NCBI GenBank assembly: GCA_028871475.1
Contig: JAGWMZ010000001.1
Span: 417,448 to 481,447, forward strand
Direction of reading: 5' to 3'
From: Sphingomonadales bacterium
Lineage (GTDB): Bacteria > Pseudomonadota > Alphaproteobacteria > Sphingomonadales > Sphingomonadaceae
Length of the DNA: 64,000 nt
The notes under the pieces were generated by a model, which made no database searches, had not been told where the DNA came from, and worked only from the letters and a program-made list of their open reading frames with translations. Positions 8,097 through 15,329 of the stretch are shown here, in pieces. The stretch's first letter is position 1. Each line of letters begins with the position of its first letter. The translations under genes were made by a program, and so were the position numbers.

Positions 8097-9343
8097 CGCT
8101 TCGCCTCCAGCACATAGAGCCCGACATCGATGGTGCCGGTGCGAAAGCCGGCCTCGCAATAGGCGAGATAATAGGTCCAGAGCCGGTGGAAATTGTCGTC
8201 AAAGCCCAGGGTGCGGATGCGCGGCCATTGCGCTTCAAATCGTCGCCGCCATTCGGCCAGCGTCTGCGCATAGCCCGACCCGAAGTTCTGCCGCGCGGTG
8301 ATGGACAGGCCGACGCGCCGGGCCTGCTCGTCAAGAATGGTCCTGGTCGGCAACATGCCACCAGGAAAGATATAATGCTGAATAAAGTCGGGATTGCGCT
8401 GATAGGCCGCGAAGCGATCCTCACGGATGGTGATGGCCTGCAGGACGATCCGGCCCCCCGGGCGCAGGCAGTCCCGCAACTGCTGGAAATAGACCGGCCA
8501 ATAGGCCTCCCCCACCGCTTCGAGCATCTCGATCGACACGATCCGGTCGAACCTGTCCGCGACGCTGCGATAGTCCTGCAGGCGAAGGTCGATCCGCGCA
8601 TGCGCGTCCCCCTCTTCGACAACAGAGCGGGCATGGCGCAATTGCTCCTGCGACAGGGTCAGCGCGGTGACGCTGCGGCAATCACGCGCCAGTCGTGAGG
8701 CCAGCGCACCCCAGCCGCAGCCGATTTCCAGCACCTCCTCGCTGCCCGAAAGGTTCAGCAGGGCGGCAATCCGGTCGAGTTTCTCCCTTTGGGCCTGTTC
8801 CAGACTGCCCCCGGGCGCCAGCGCGATCGCCGAGGAATAGGTCATGGTCTCATCCAGCCAGAGCCGGTAGAAATCATTGCCCAGATCGTAATGAAAGGCG
8901 ATGTTGCGCCGGCTTCCCGTCCGCGAATTGCGGCGCAGGGCGTGGTTCAACCGGCGCCACATCCGCACGGGCCAGAAACCCTCGAAGGTGGCATCGAGGC
9001 GCGCGACATTTTCAGCCGCCAGCGCGATCAGTTGCGGCAGGTCGGGGCTCGACCAGTCCCCCGCGATGAACCCTTCGGCAAAGCCCACATCGCCGCGAAA
9101 CAGCAGCCGGCGAAAGGCCATGCTGTTGCGCAGTTCAATCACGCCATGCGGGCCCGGCAGGTCACCGGCATGATCGATCCGCCGCCCCGATGGCAGCATG
9201 ATCGTCAGGCGCCCCTTGTGAAGATGGCGCAGCGCCCGGCTGATCAACCACGACGGTCGCCCGGCTATCAAAGGCGGCGCCTCTCCTGCCGCCTGCTGCG
9301 AACCATGGCAAAATGGCGCATCGGCATCCTGGTTCAGATACAT
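8093..9343 (-). CDS. cfa: cyclopropane-fatty-acyl-phospholipid synthase family methyltransferase
   Basis: SAM-dependent enzyme of the CFA synthase family, 416 residues. These enzymes methylate or cyclopropanate the double bond of phospholipid acyl chains. The SAM-binding motif VLEIGCGWGALASRLA is at about residue 195. Further family blocks are IAFHYDLGNDFYRLWLDETMTYSSA, IEMLEAVGEAYWPVYF and FIQHYIFPGGMLP. It is embedded in an operon by a 10-bp overlap with DUF1365 upstream and an ATGA overlap with DUF6134 downstream. In Rhodobacter a CFA-like methylase with an amine-oxidase-like partner belongs to the singlet-oxygen sigma-E regulon and is tied to methylated furan fatty acids; the same chemistry is possible here, but ordinary cyclopropanation cannot be excluded. 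Confidence 0.93.
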   Translation of the reverse strand: MYLNQDADAPFCHGSQQAAGEAPPLIAGRPSWLISRALRHLHKGRLTIMLPSGRRIDHAGDLPGPHGVIELRNSMAFRRLLFRGDVGFAEGFIAGDWSSPDLPQLIALAAENVARLDATFEGFWPVRMWRRLNHALRRNSRTGSRRNIAFHYDLGNDFYRLWLDETMTYSSAIALAPGGSLEQAQREKLDRIAALLNLSGSEEVLEIGCGWGALASRLARDCRSVTALTLSQEQLRHARSVVEEGDAHARIDLRLQDYRSVADRFDRIVSIEMLEAVGEAYWPVYFQQLRDCLRPGGRIVLQAITIREDRFAAYQRNPDFIQHYIFPGGMLPTRTILDEQARRVGLSITARQNFGSGYAQTLAEWRRRFEAQWPRIRTLGFDDNFHRLWTYYLAYCEAGFRTGTIDVGLYVLEAKR

Positions 9344-10128
9344 GGCTCCTCCCCTTCAAGCTTCTGATCGGTGACAAAATGAGCGGGCGCGGGCGGGCAA
9401 CTGTGGACGGGCATTCGCTTCGCCCACAGCTTTGCGGCCTCCCACAAGATTCCGATGACGATTTTGAGCGTCAGCAAGGGATGGGTGAAAAACACCCGCA
9501 GCAAGGCAGCATCATCAAGCGGCCGGCGGGTGGCCTCTTGCTCGGCATAGAGCACCCTCCCTTGCGTATCGCTGAGCGAGATGCCGATCGAGACGCGGCT
9601 TTCGGGTGGGCGCAAACGGAATGTGTAACGCATATCCATGCCCATGAAGGGCGAAACGTGAAACGCCTTGGCACAATACTGTTCGATCACGGCGCCATGC
9701 CCCGGCTCGACAGGCAGGAGATAGCAATGGCGCTGGCCGAACGTGTTGTTCACCTCATAGAGCACCGCCCGCAGCGCGCCCTGCCGGTCATGGCAGAAGA
9801 AAATGCTGAGCGGATTGAAGACGAAGCCCAGCACACGGGGCATGGTAAGCAGGCGAATGGCACCGCCTTCCACCGCGATCCCGGCCCTGCCCATCGCGCG
9901 CTCGATCTGCTGGCGCAGCGGCAGGGTTGAGCCATCGCCGTGATCACCGTCGCAAAAGGAAAAAAGATTGAACCGCCCGCGCGAAAAGAAACGCAGCCTG
10001 CCGGCCAGTTGATCGATTTCGTCCAGATCGAGCAGCAGCGAGAAAATCCTGTAGCGCAAATGGTGCCCACGCGGCCGAAAGCGCCGATGCGTGACGCTGC
10101 CGACATAAAGTGCGCTCGCCTCGCTCAT
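9334..10128 (-). CDS. DUF1365 family protein
   Basis: Conserved protein of 264 residues belonging to DUF1365, a family found next to flavin amine oxidases and CFA synthases in many bacteria. Typical segments are ALYVGSVTHRRFRP at the start, LGFVFNPLSIFFCHD and VLYEVNNTFGQRHCYL in the middle, and KAFHVSPFMGMDMRYTF. The biochemical role is not established. The ATG overlaps the stop of the upstream amine-oxidase gene as ATGA, and the 3' end overlaps cfa by 10 bp, so it must be made together with both. The conserved gene trio implies a step in acyl-chain modification or its regulation. Confidence 0.92.
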   Translation of the reverse strand: MSEASALYVGSVTHRRFRPRGHHLRYRIFSLLLDLDEIDQLAGRLRFFSRGRFNLFSFCDGDHGDGSTLPLRQQIERAMGRAGIAVEGGAIRLLTMPRVLGFVFNPLSIFFCHDRQGALRAVLYEVNNTFGQRHCYLLPVEPGHGAVIEQYCAKAFHVSPFMGMDMRYTFRLRPPESRVSIGISLSDTQGRVLYAEQEATRRPLDDAALLRVFFTHPLLTLKIVIGILWEAAKLWAKRMPVHSCPPAPAHFVTDQKLEGEEPCI

Positions 10129-11432
10129 GCCGCCACCATGGGGGTAAGGACGATGCGCCCCGATTCCCCGGGCACGGTCCATGGGCGACGCACGCCGCCC
10201 AGTTGTTCCGCCACCGCAAGGCCGGACTGAAGGCCGTCTTCATGGAAACCGGCACCGAAATAGGCGCCGCAAAACCAGGTGGAGCGCCTGCCCTGCAACG
10301 ACCACAGCTCGCGCTGTGCCCGACCGGCGGCGGCATCGAAGATGGGGTGGTGATAGATTTCGCGGCGATGGACCAGCGCCGGGTCGGGTTCATCGAGCGG
10401 GTTGAGCGTCACGAACAGTGGCAAGCGATCGGGCAGACCCTGAAGCCGGTTCATCCAATAGGTCACCGACAGGTCAGGCCCACCGGCCTGCATCCGCGAC
10501 GCATAGTTCCAGCTCGACCAGACCCGCCGTCTGACCGGCATGAGACCTGTATCGGAATGCAGCACCGCTTCGTTGCGGCGATAGGCAAAGGCACCCAGCA
10601 GTTCTGTCTCGCGCTCATCGGCATCGCTCAGCATGTCCAGCGCCTGATCGGCATGGGCCGCGATGACCACATGGTCGAAGCGCTGCTCCTGCCCACCGGC
10701 CCAGAGCGTGACACCCTCCTCCTCGCGCCTGATCCGGTCAACGCCGCGCCCCGTGACGATGCGATCGGCAAAGGATCCGGTCAAACGCCTGACATAGGCC
10801 CTGCTGCCGCCCGACACCGTGCGCCATTGCGGTCGGCGCCCCAGCTTGAGCAGCCCGTGGTTCTCGCAGAACCGGATGAAAGCCGCCGCCGGATAATGGG
10901 GAATATCGCTGACCGGGGTGGACCAGATCGCCGCCGCCATGGGATAGAGATGATCGTCGCGAAAGGCCGCGCCGCAGCCCAGCCCATCGAGATAGGAGCC
11001 CAGCCCCATGTCACCCAGAGCGGGCAGGTCACGGGGCGCGCGGCGGTAGAATTTCTCAAGATCGCGCAGCATCGACCAGAAACGCGGCGAGGCCAGATTG
11101 CGCTTCTGGGCGAACAATCCGCCCAGATCGGTGCCGGCATATTCCAGCCTGCCCCGGTCAAGAGAGACCGCGAAGCTCATCTCCGCCGGGCGGGTCGGCA
11201 CATCGAAATGTGAGAACAGCGCCGTCAGATTGGGATAGGTCTGCTCATTGTAAACGATAAATCCCGTATCGACCGGCACCTCTCCGACATCGACCGTGTT
11301 GCTGTGCCCGCCGATGCGCGTGCCTGTTTCAAAGACGGTGACGCGGTGCCTGCCCGACAGCAACCATGCGGCGGAAAGGCCCGAGATGCCGCTGCCGACC
11401 ACCGCAATGTCCAAGATCCCGTCCCGGCTCAT
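10125..11432 (-). CDS. FAD/NAD(P)-binding amine-oxidase-like protein (putative fatty-acyl desaturase or oxidase)
   Basis: Flavoprotein of the amine oxidase/phytoene-desaturase superfamily, 435 residues. The dinucleotide-binding motif VVGSGISGLSAAWLL sits at about residues 11-25, followed by ETGTRIGGHSNTV. The remainder matches the family found beside DUF1365 and CFA synthase. In Rhodobacter sphaeroides a homologous protein from the sigma-E regulon acts on methylated acyl chains in furan fatty acid formation. This is the first gene of a four-gene operon read from the GCATCC-N16-CGTA promoter at 11484-11509; GGGAG precedes the ATG by about 5 nt. The exact substrate here is inference. Confidence 0.9.
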   Translation of the reverse strand: MSRDGILDIAVVGSGISGLSAAWLLSGRHRVTVFETGTRIGGHSNTVDVGEVPVDTGFIVYNEQTYPNLTALFSHFDVPTRPAEMSFAVSLDRGRLEYAGTDLGGLFAQKRNLASPRFWSMLRDLEKFYRRAPRDLPALGDMGLGSYLDGLGCGAAFRDDHLYPMAAAIWSTPVSDIPHYPAAAFIRFCENHGLLKLGRRPQWRTVSGGSRAYVRRLTGSFADRIVTGRGVDRIRREEEGVTLWAGGQEQRFDHVVIAAHADQALDMLSDADERETELLGAFAYRRNEAVLHSDTGLMPVRRRVWSSWNYASRMQAGGPDLSVTYWMNRLQGLPDRLPLFVTLNPLDEPDPALVHRREIYHHPIFDAAAGRAQRELWSLQGRRSTWFCGAYFGAGFHEDGLQSGLAVAEQLGGVRRPWTVPGESGRIVLTPMVAA

Positions 11433-11483
11433 GAATGCTCCCGCCTCTTGCCTGCAGGCCCATCGGCCCGTTCAGGGAGCAGT

Positions 11484-11509
11484 TACGCGGCGCGGTCGCG
11501 TCTGGATGC
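11484..11509 (-). promoter_or_regulatory. putative ECF promoter GCATCC-N16-CGTA for the amine oxidase-DUF1365-cfa-DUF6134 operon
   Basis: Minus strand: GCATCC at 11509-11504, exactly 16 nt spacer, CGTA (continuing CGTAAC) at 11487-11484. The first ATG of the operon lies about 50 bp downstream. The rightward promoter of the divergent operon, 53 bp away, carries the same elements at the same spacing, so both operons should be induced together. Confidence 0.68.
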
Positions 11510-11561
11510 CTCGGCACCGACAAAAAATTTGGACAAAAAATGCGCCCGTGACGCCCACCAT

Positions 11562-11587
11562 GCATCCGCGCGCGATCCAGACACGTA
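11562..11587 (+). promoter_or_regulatory. putative ECF promoter GCATCC-N16-CGTA for the DUF1295 operon
   Basis: Plus strand: GCATCC at 11562-11567, 16-nt spacer, CGTA at 11584-11587 (continuing CGTAGATG). The predicted transcription start would fall only a few nucleotides before the ATG at 11597, so the first gene may be translated from a leaderless or very short leader, or from a later in-frame ATG. It is the third copy of the motif in the island. Confidence 0.65.
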
Positions 11588-11596
11588 GATGCGGAC

Positions 11597-12409
11597 ATGA
11601 CACTCATGCTCATCGCCTTGTTGTGCCTTCCTGCCCTGTCGCTGATCATGGCAATGGCGTGGTGGATCGCCAGAGAGCCTGGCCAGTCAGGCTGGACCGA
11701 TGTCATATGGTCTTTTGCCGTTGGCCTGGTGGGTGCGCTCGCCTGCCTTGTCCCGGCGGGCGGAGCCAGCCAGCATCGGCAGATCTGTGTGGCGATCATG
11801 GTTGCGTTCTGGTCGCTGCGTCTGGGTGCCTACATCGGCGTGCGCACAGCCGGCCATGGCGATGATCCGCGCTATGCGGAATTGCGCAAGACATGGGGGG
11901 CGCAGTTTTCCTCGCGGCTCTTTGTCTTTCTGCAAATCCAGGCATTTGCCGCATGGCTGCTGGTCCTATGCGTGGTCATGGCAAGCCACCGCCCGGGCCC
12001 GTTCCCGCGCTGGAGCGATCTGGCGGGCTTAGCCGTTTTGCTGATCGCAGTCGCCGGCGAGGGCCTGGCCGATGCCCAGTTGCGTCGCTTCCGCAGCCTG
12101 CCGGCCAACGCCGGTCAGGTCTGTGCCAGCGGGCTGTGGGGACTGTCACGCCATCCCAATTACTTCTTCGAATGGCTGGGGTGGATCGCCTATGCCATCA
12201 TCGCCATCGGGCCCAATGCCGACTGGTCACCGGGCTGGGCGGCCCTGTCGGGGCCGGTCTTCATCTATTGGTTGCTGGTCCATGTTTCGGGCATTCCCCC
12301 GCTGGAGGCCCATATGCTGCGCTCGCGCGGCGATGCCTTCCGCCGCGTGCAGAGCCGCGTCAACGCCTTCTGGCCATGTCCCCGTCATCGCAATGCAGGA
12401 GAACCCTGA
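11597..12409 (+). CDS. DUF1295 / steroid 5-alpha-reductase-like membrane protein
   Basis: Integral membrane protein of 270 residues in the DUF1295 group of the 5-alpha-reductase/ICMT fold, whose members are NADPH-dependent reductases or methyltransferases acting on lipids. Several hydrophobic helices are visible, and the family signature GLWGLSRHPNYFFEWLGWIAY lies near residues 180-200. The gene is first in a rightward operon; its TGA shares one base with the ATG of the next gene (TGATG). It is coregulated by promoter sequence with the divergent amine-oxidase operon, so it probably supplies a reduction step on the same modified acyl chain. Substrate not known. Confidence 0.88.
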   Translation: MTLMLIALLCLPALSLIMAMAWWIAREPGQSGWTDVIWSFAVGLVGALACLVPAGGASQHRQICVAIMVAFWSLRLGAYIGVRTAGHGDDPRYAELRKTWGAQFSSRLFVFLQIQAFAAWLLVLCVVMASHRPGPFPRWSDLAGLAVLLIAVAGEGLADAQLRRFRSLPANAGQVCASGLWGLSRHPNYFFEWLGWIAYAIIAIGPNADWSPGWAALSGPVFIYWLLVHVSGIPPLEAHMLRSRGDAFRRVQSRVNAFWPCPRHRNAGEP

Positions 12410-13434
12410 TGAACCCGGTTGCCACACTCATTCGCGCCGTCGAGACCACCCCGCTTCCCGATCCGGTCACCCGCGCCGGCATCGACATGCTGGTGGGCAT
12501 GCGGCGGCGCAGCCTGACCCACGCCGCCAGCAGGAATGCCGACTTCGCGCGGGACATGTCGCAATTCCCGGTTGCGCAGCACACAGACACCGCCAATGAG
12601 CAACACTATGAACTGCCCCCGCGCTTTTTCGAACTGACGCTGGGTCCGCGCCGCAAATACAGTTGCTGCCTCTTTCCACGCGGCGACGAGACGCTGGAGG
12701 AGGCCGAGGAGGCCGCACTCGATGCGACCATCGACCATGCGGGGCTCGCGGACGGCCAGACCATCCTTGAACTGGGTTGCGGCTGGGGTTCGCTCAGCCT
12801 GGCGATGGCCCGGCGCTTTCCGCGCGCCACCATTCTGGCTGTTTCAAATTCGGCACCCCAACGCCAATCTATCGAGGCGCAGGCGCAGGCTGCCGGTCTG
12901 GACAATCTGCGGGTGGTCACCTGCGACATGAACTGGTTTGACACCGAGGATCGCTTCGATCGCATCGTCTCGGTCGAGATGTTCGAACATATGTCGAACT
13001 GGCGCAAGTTGCTGGCTCGCGCCAGGCGCTGGATGAAGCCCGATGGGCGGCTTTTCCTCCATGTCTTCAGCCATCGCAGTCAGCCCTATCGCTTTGACAC
13101 CACGGACCCGACGGACTGGATCGCGCAGCACTTCTTCACCGGCGGGATCATGCCCAGTCATGGGCTCATCGACCATTTTCCCGAAAGCTTCGAGGTCGAG
13201 AGCAGCTGGCGGTGGAGCGGGCACCATTATCAGCGCACGGCCAACCTGTGGCTGGACAATTTCGATGCCAATCGCGCCGAGATCGACAGCTTGCTGGAGA
13301 CGATCTACGGTACAAAGGCTGCCCTGTGGCGCCGCCGGTGGCGGCTGTTCTATCTGGCAACGGCCGGATTGTTCGGCCATGCCGGCGGGAAGGAATGGGG
13401 CGTCAGCCATTTTCTGCTGCGCCCTGCGGCATGA
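12409..13434 (+). CDS. CFA-synthase-like SAM-dependent methyltransferase
   Basis: Second methyltransferase of the CFA-synthase superfamily in the island, 341 residues. The SAM motif ILELGCGWGSLSLAMARRF lies at about residues 116-134, and NEQHYELPPRFFELTLG and VSVEMFEHMSNWRKLLARA follow the family pattern. It diverges clearly from the cfa product at 8.1-9.3 kb and lacks that protein's N-terminal extension, so it probably acts on a different position or intermediate. AGGAG lies about 6 nt before the ATG. It is translationally coupled to DUF1295 (TGATG) and to the following membrane protein (ATGA). Two such methyltransferases under one promoter type is a pattern known from photo-oxidative ECF regulons. 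Confidence 0.9.
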   Translation: MNPVATLIRAVETTPLPDPVTRAGIDMLVGMRRRSLTHAASRNADFARDMSQFPVAQHTDTANEQHYELPPRFFELTLGPRRKYSCCLFPRGDETLEEAEEAALDATIDHAGLADGQTILELGCGWGSLSLAMARRFPRATILAVSNSAPQRQSIEAQAQAAGLDNLRVVTCDMNWFDTEDRFDRIVSVEMFEHMSNWRKLLARARRWMKPDGRLFLHVFSHRSQPYRFDTTDPTDWIAQHFFTGGIMPSHGLIDHFPESFEVESSWRWSGHHYQRTANLWLDNFDANRAEIDSLLETIYGTKAALWRRRWRLFYLATAGLFGHAGGKEWGVSHFLLRPAA

Positions 13435-14039
13435 GCCTGTTGCAGCAACTGGCCGCTTACGCCGGCCACCATGACCCGGTGGCGGCAGCCTGCAACAGGA
13501 TTGCCTTGCTCGTCGCCTCAAGCCAGGTGACCTGGCCGTTCTATGTCGTCGCCCTGGCCGGGCATGACGGATGGATCGCCTGCGCCACCTATGGCTCGAC
13601 ACCGTTTTTCGTCGCTGTGCCTTATGTTGCGCGACGCCTCACTGTGGCCGGCGCGGCCCTTCTGGTGATGGCGGGGGTTGGCAATGCCATGGTGGCCACC
13701 AAGGCGCTGGGCGCGGCCTCCGGGCTCGAACTCTTCCTTATCCCCACCCTGCTCATCGGCTGGTTTGCCCTGCGCGGTCACGGGTTTTTGCTGGCGAGTG
13801 TTGTGGCGGCGCACATCCTCGCGCTGCTGGGGCTACAGCTCTGGCCGTCGCCATGGCGGCAGCTTGATCCGGTTGCCGATGCCCAGCTCCTTCATCTCAA
13901 CATGGTGAGCGCGACGGTACTCTGCGTCATTATCGCCACCATGCTCCGGGGTGCCCAGACGGACAAGCGACGTGGCGATGGTCAGGCGGTTCCGCAGGAC
14001 CGGGCGGAAGGTCGGGTGCCGATGCGTAAAAGCAGGTAA
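13431..14039 (+). CDS. small multi-pass membrane protein of unknown function
   Basis: Membrane protein of 202 residues with about five hydrophobic segments (for example SSQVTWPFYVVALAG, VAGAALLVMAGVGNAMVA, FLLASVVAAHILALLGLQLW). I do not recognise a named family. The basic tail after residue 170 is probably cytoplasmic. The start codon overlaps the upstream methyltransferase stop as ATGA, making it the third gene of the rightward ECF-promoter operon. Its conserved placement with lipid-modifying enzymes suggests a membrane accessory role; this is inference only. Confidence 0.8.
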   Translation: MSLLQQLAAYAGHHDPVAAACNRIALLVASSQVTWPFYVVALAGHDGWIACATYGSTPFFVAVPYVARRLTVAGAALLVMAGVGNAMVATKALGAASGLELFLIPTLLIGWFALRGHGFLLASVVAAHILALLGLQLWPSPWRQLDPVADAQLLHLNMVSATVLCVIIATMLRGAQTDKRRGDGQAVPQDRAEGRVPMRKSR

Positions 14040-14040
14040 C

Positions 14041-14055
14041 TCAGGCCAAGCCTGA
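14041..14055. terminator. short hairpin between convergent genes
   Basis: TCAGGC-CAA-GCCTGA forms a 6-bp stem with a 3-nt loop directly after the stop of the membrane-protein gene and before the convergent DUF2177 gene. It has no T-tract on either side, so any terminator function is weakly supported. Confidence 0.25.
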
Positions 14056-14081
14056 AGCCTCGCCCATCAGGGCAGGCAGTT

Positions 14082-14486
14082 TCAGACCGGCCATCGACGC
14101 GCGGCACCATAGCCGGCCGTTGCCGCCAGCGCCGTCAGCACCGTCCCCCAGGCCAGATCCGCCAGAGTGATGACGACAGGCCAGTTGCGCAAGGTCGCCT
14201 GATTGGTCAGATCATAGGTCGCATAGGCGACAAGCCCCAAAAATCCGCCACGCCAGGCCGCATTCCTCCAGTCACCGCGGTTGCGCGCAGGCGCCACCGC
14301 AAAAACCAGCACGCCGCCGAGATAAAGAAGATAAAAGGCGACGGCCGGGACCATCATGACATCGTCCCGCATCAGTTCGTGAAGATGCGGTCGGTACAGG
14401 CGGGCGGACATCACGGTCAGCCACACGCCATCGCAGGCCAGCAATGTCACAAGTGTCACGAAGGCTATCTTGCACCAACTCAGCAT
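14082..14486 (-). CDS. DUF2177 family membrane protein
   Basis: Integral membrane protein of 134 residues with four predicted helices. Diagnostic DUF2177 segments are FVTLVTLLACDGVWLTVM, AFYLLYLGGVLVFAV and AYATYDLTNQATLRNWP. The family has no established biochemical function but recurs in CFA/amine-oxidase clusters of Proteobacteria. GAGGTG lies 5 nt before the ATG. It lies downstream of the lipocalin gene on the same strand, separated by 89 bp that contain a perfect 16-bp palindrome. Confidence 0.88.
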   Translation of the reverse strand: MLSWCKIAFVTLVTLLACDGVWLTVMSARLYRPHLHELMRDDVMMVPAVAFYLLYLGGVLVFAVAPARNRGDWRNAAWRGGFLGLVAYATYDLTNQATLRNWPVVITLADLAWGTVLTALAATAGYGAARRWPV

Positions 14487-14534
14487 GGATCACCTCAAAG
14501 CCTGCTCGCAATTGATCGACAATAGACTGAAAAA

Positions 14535-14550
14535 AAGGAATATATTCCTT
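14535..14550. promoter_or_regulatory. perfect 16-bp palindrome upstream of DUF2177
   Basis: AAGGAATATATTCCTT is a perfect, loopless inverted repeat lying about 50 bp upstream of the DUF2177 start and within 30 bp of the lipocalin stop. It is strikingly AT-rich for this genome. Without a loop it is a poor terminator, so a binding site for a dimeric regulator, or the -10 region of a promoter overlapping such a site, is more likely. The factor is unknown. Confidence 0.4.
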
Positions 14551-14575
14551 ATCTCTCCTGCCAGACAGACGATCA

Positions 14576-15121
14576 TCACTGCTTGGTCACGCGGACAAGC
14601 GACCAGTCATACCCCAGGCTTCGCACGCGCGCCTGCAACATGGTCAGCATGGCAGCACGGGGGTGACTGTCGCGCGTCAGAACCCAAAGATACCGGCCTG
14701 ACGGTTCCCCGACGATCGACCAGTCATAGTCCGCGCCGTGGTCCAGAACCCAGTAATCTCCGTAAAATGGCCGGAAGAACGAGACTTTCAGCTTCGCGCG
14801 GGTCACAGGATCGGCAATTCTCGCAACACCCACCGATTGCTTCCAGCGTCCATCGGGCTTTCTGCCACGGTTCACGACCCGCACCGTGCCATCGCCATGA
14901 AGCGAATAATCCGCCGTCACGGCGTCCATATCCTTTTCAAAGGAGGCCTCGTAGCGGAATTGCTCATGCCACCGCCCCATATAGCGCTCGAGATCGACCG
15001 GTTCGGCAGGTTGCGGAACGGCCTTGTTCCCAACCGGGCCGCCATGGGGGATGGCCGCGCAGGCGCCAATCAGCGTCGCGGCGCCGATCACTCCAAAGGT
15101 CAGCAGCTTGCGGCGCATCAT
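14576..15121 (-). CDS. blc: bacterial lipocalin (Blc-like outer-membrane lipoprotein)
   Basis: Lipocalin of 181 residues. A lipoprotein signal peptide with lipobox LIGAC ends at Cys21. The lipocalin GxW motif is in RYMGRWHEQFRYEASFE, and YWVLDHGADYDWSIVGEPSGRYLWVLTR is the second family block. Blc-type lipocalins bind lysophospholipids or fatty acids at the outer membrane and are induced by envelope stress. Two adjacent ATGs (15121 and 15118) are possible; the second has better spacing from AAAGGA. Its neighbourhood fits transport or scavenging of modified acyl lipids. Confidence 0.92.
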   Translation of the reverse strand: MMRRKLLTFGVIGAATLIGACAAIPHGGPVGNKAVPQPAEPVDLERYMGRWHEQFRYEASFEKDMDAVTADYSLHGDGTVRVVNRGRKPDGRWKQSVGVARIADPVTRAKLKVSFFRPFYGDYWVLDHGADYDWSIVGEPSGRYLWVLTRDSHPRAAMLTMLQARVRSLGYDWSLVRVTKQ

Positions 15122-15329
15122 CCATCCTTTCAATCGCTGCGATGGCAAAGGCGTGATCATTGCCACCCGCGCCCGGCGTGACAATCATCATCAACGACCG
15201 GCAGAATCCCATCGCCCGATCCTCCCGCGGCCTCAACCTGACCTATGGGGTATGCCCTTAACGGGATCCTCACTTGGGCTTGACCATTGACTGGGCTAGA
15301 TATCGCAAATCCTTGCGCCGGAGCCCGCC

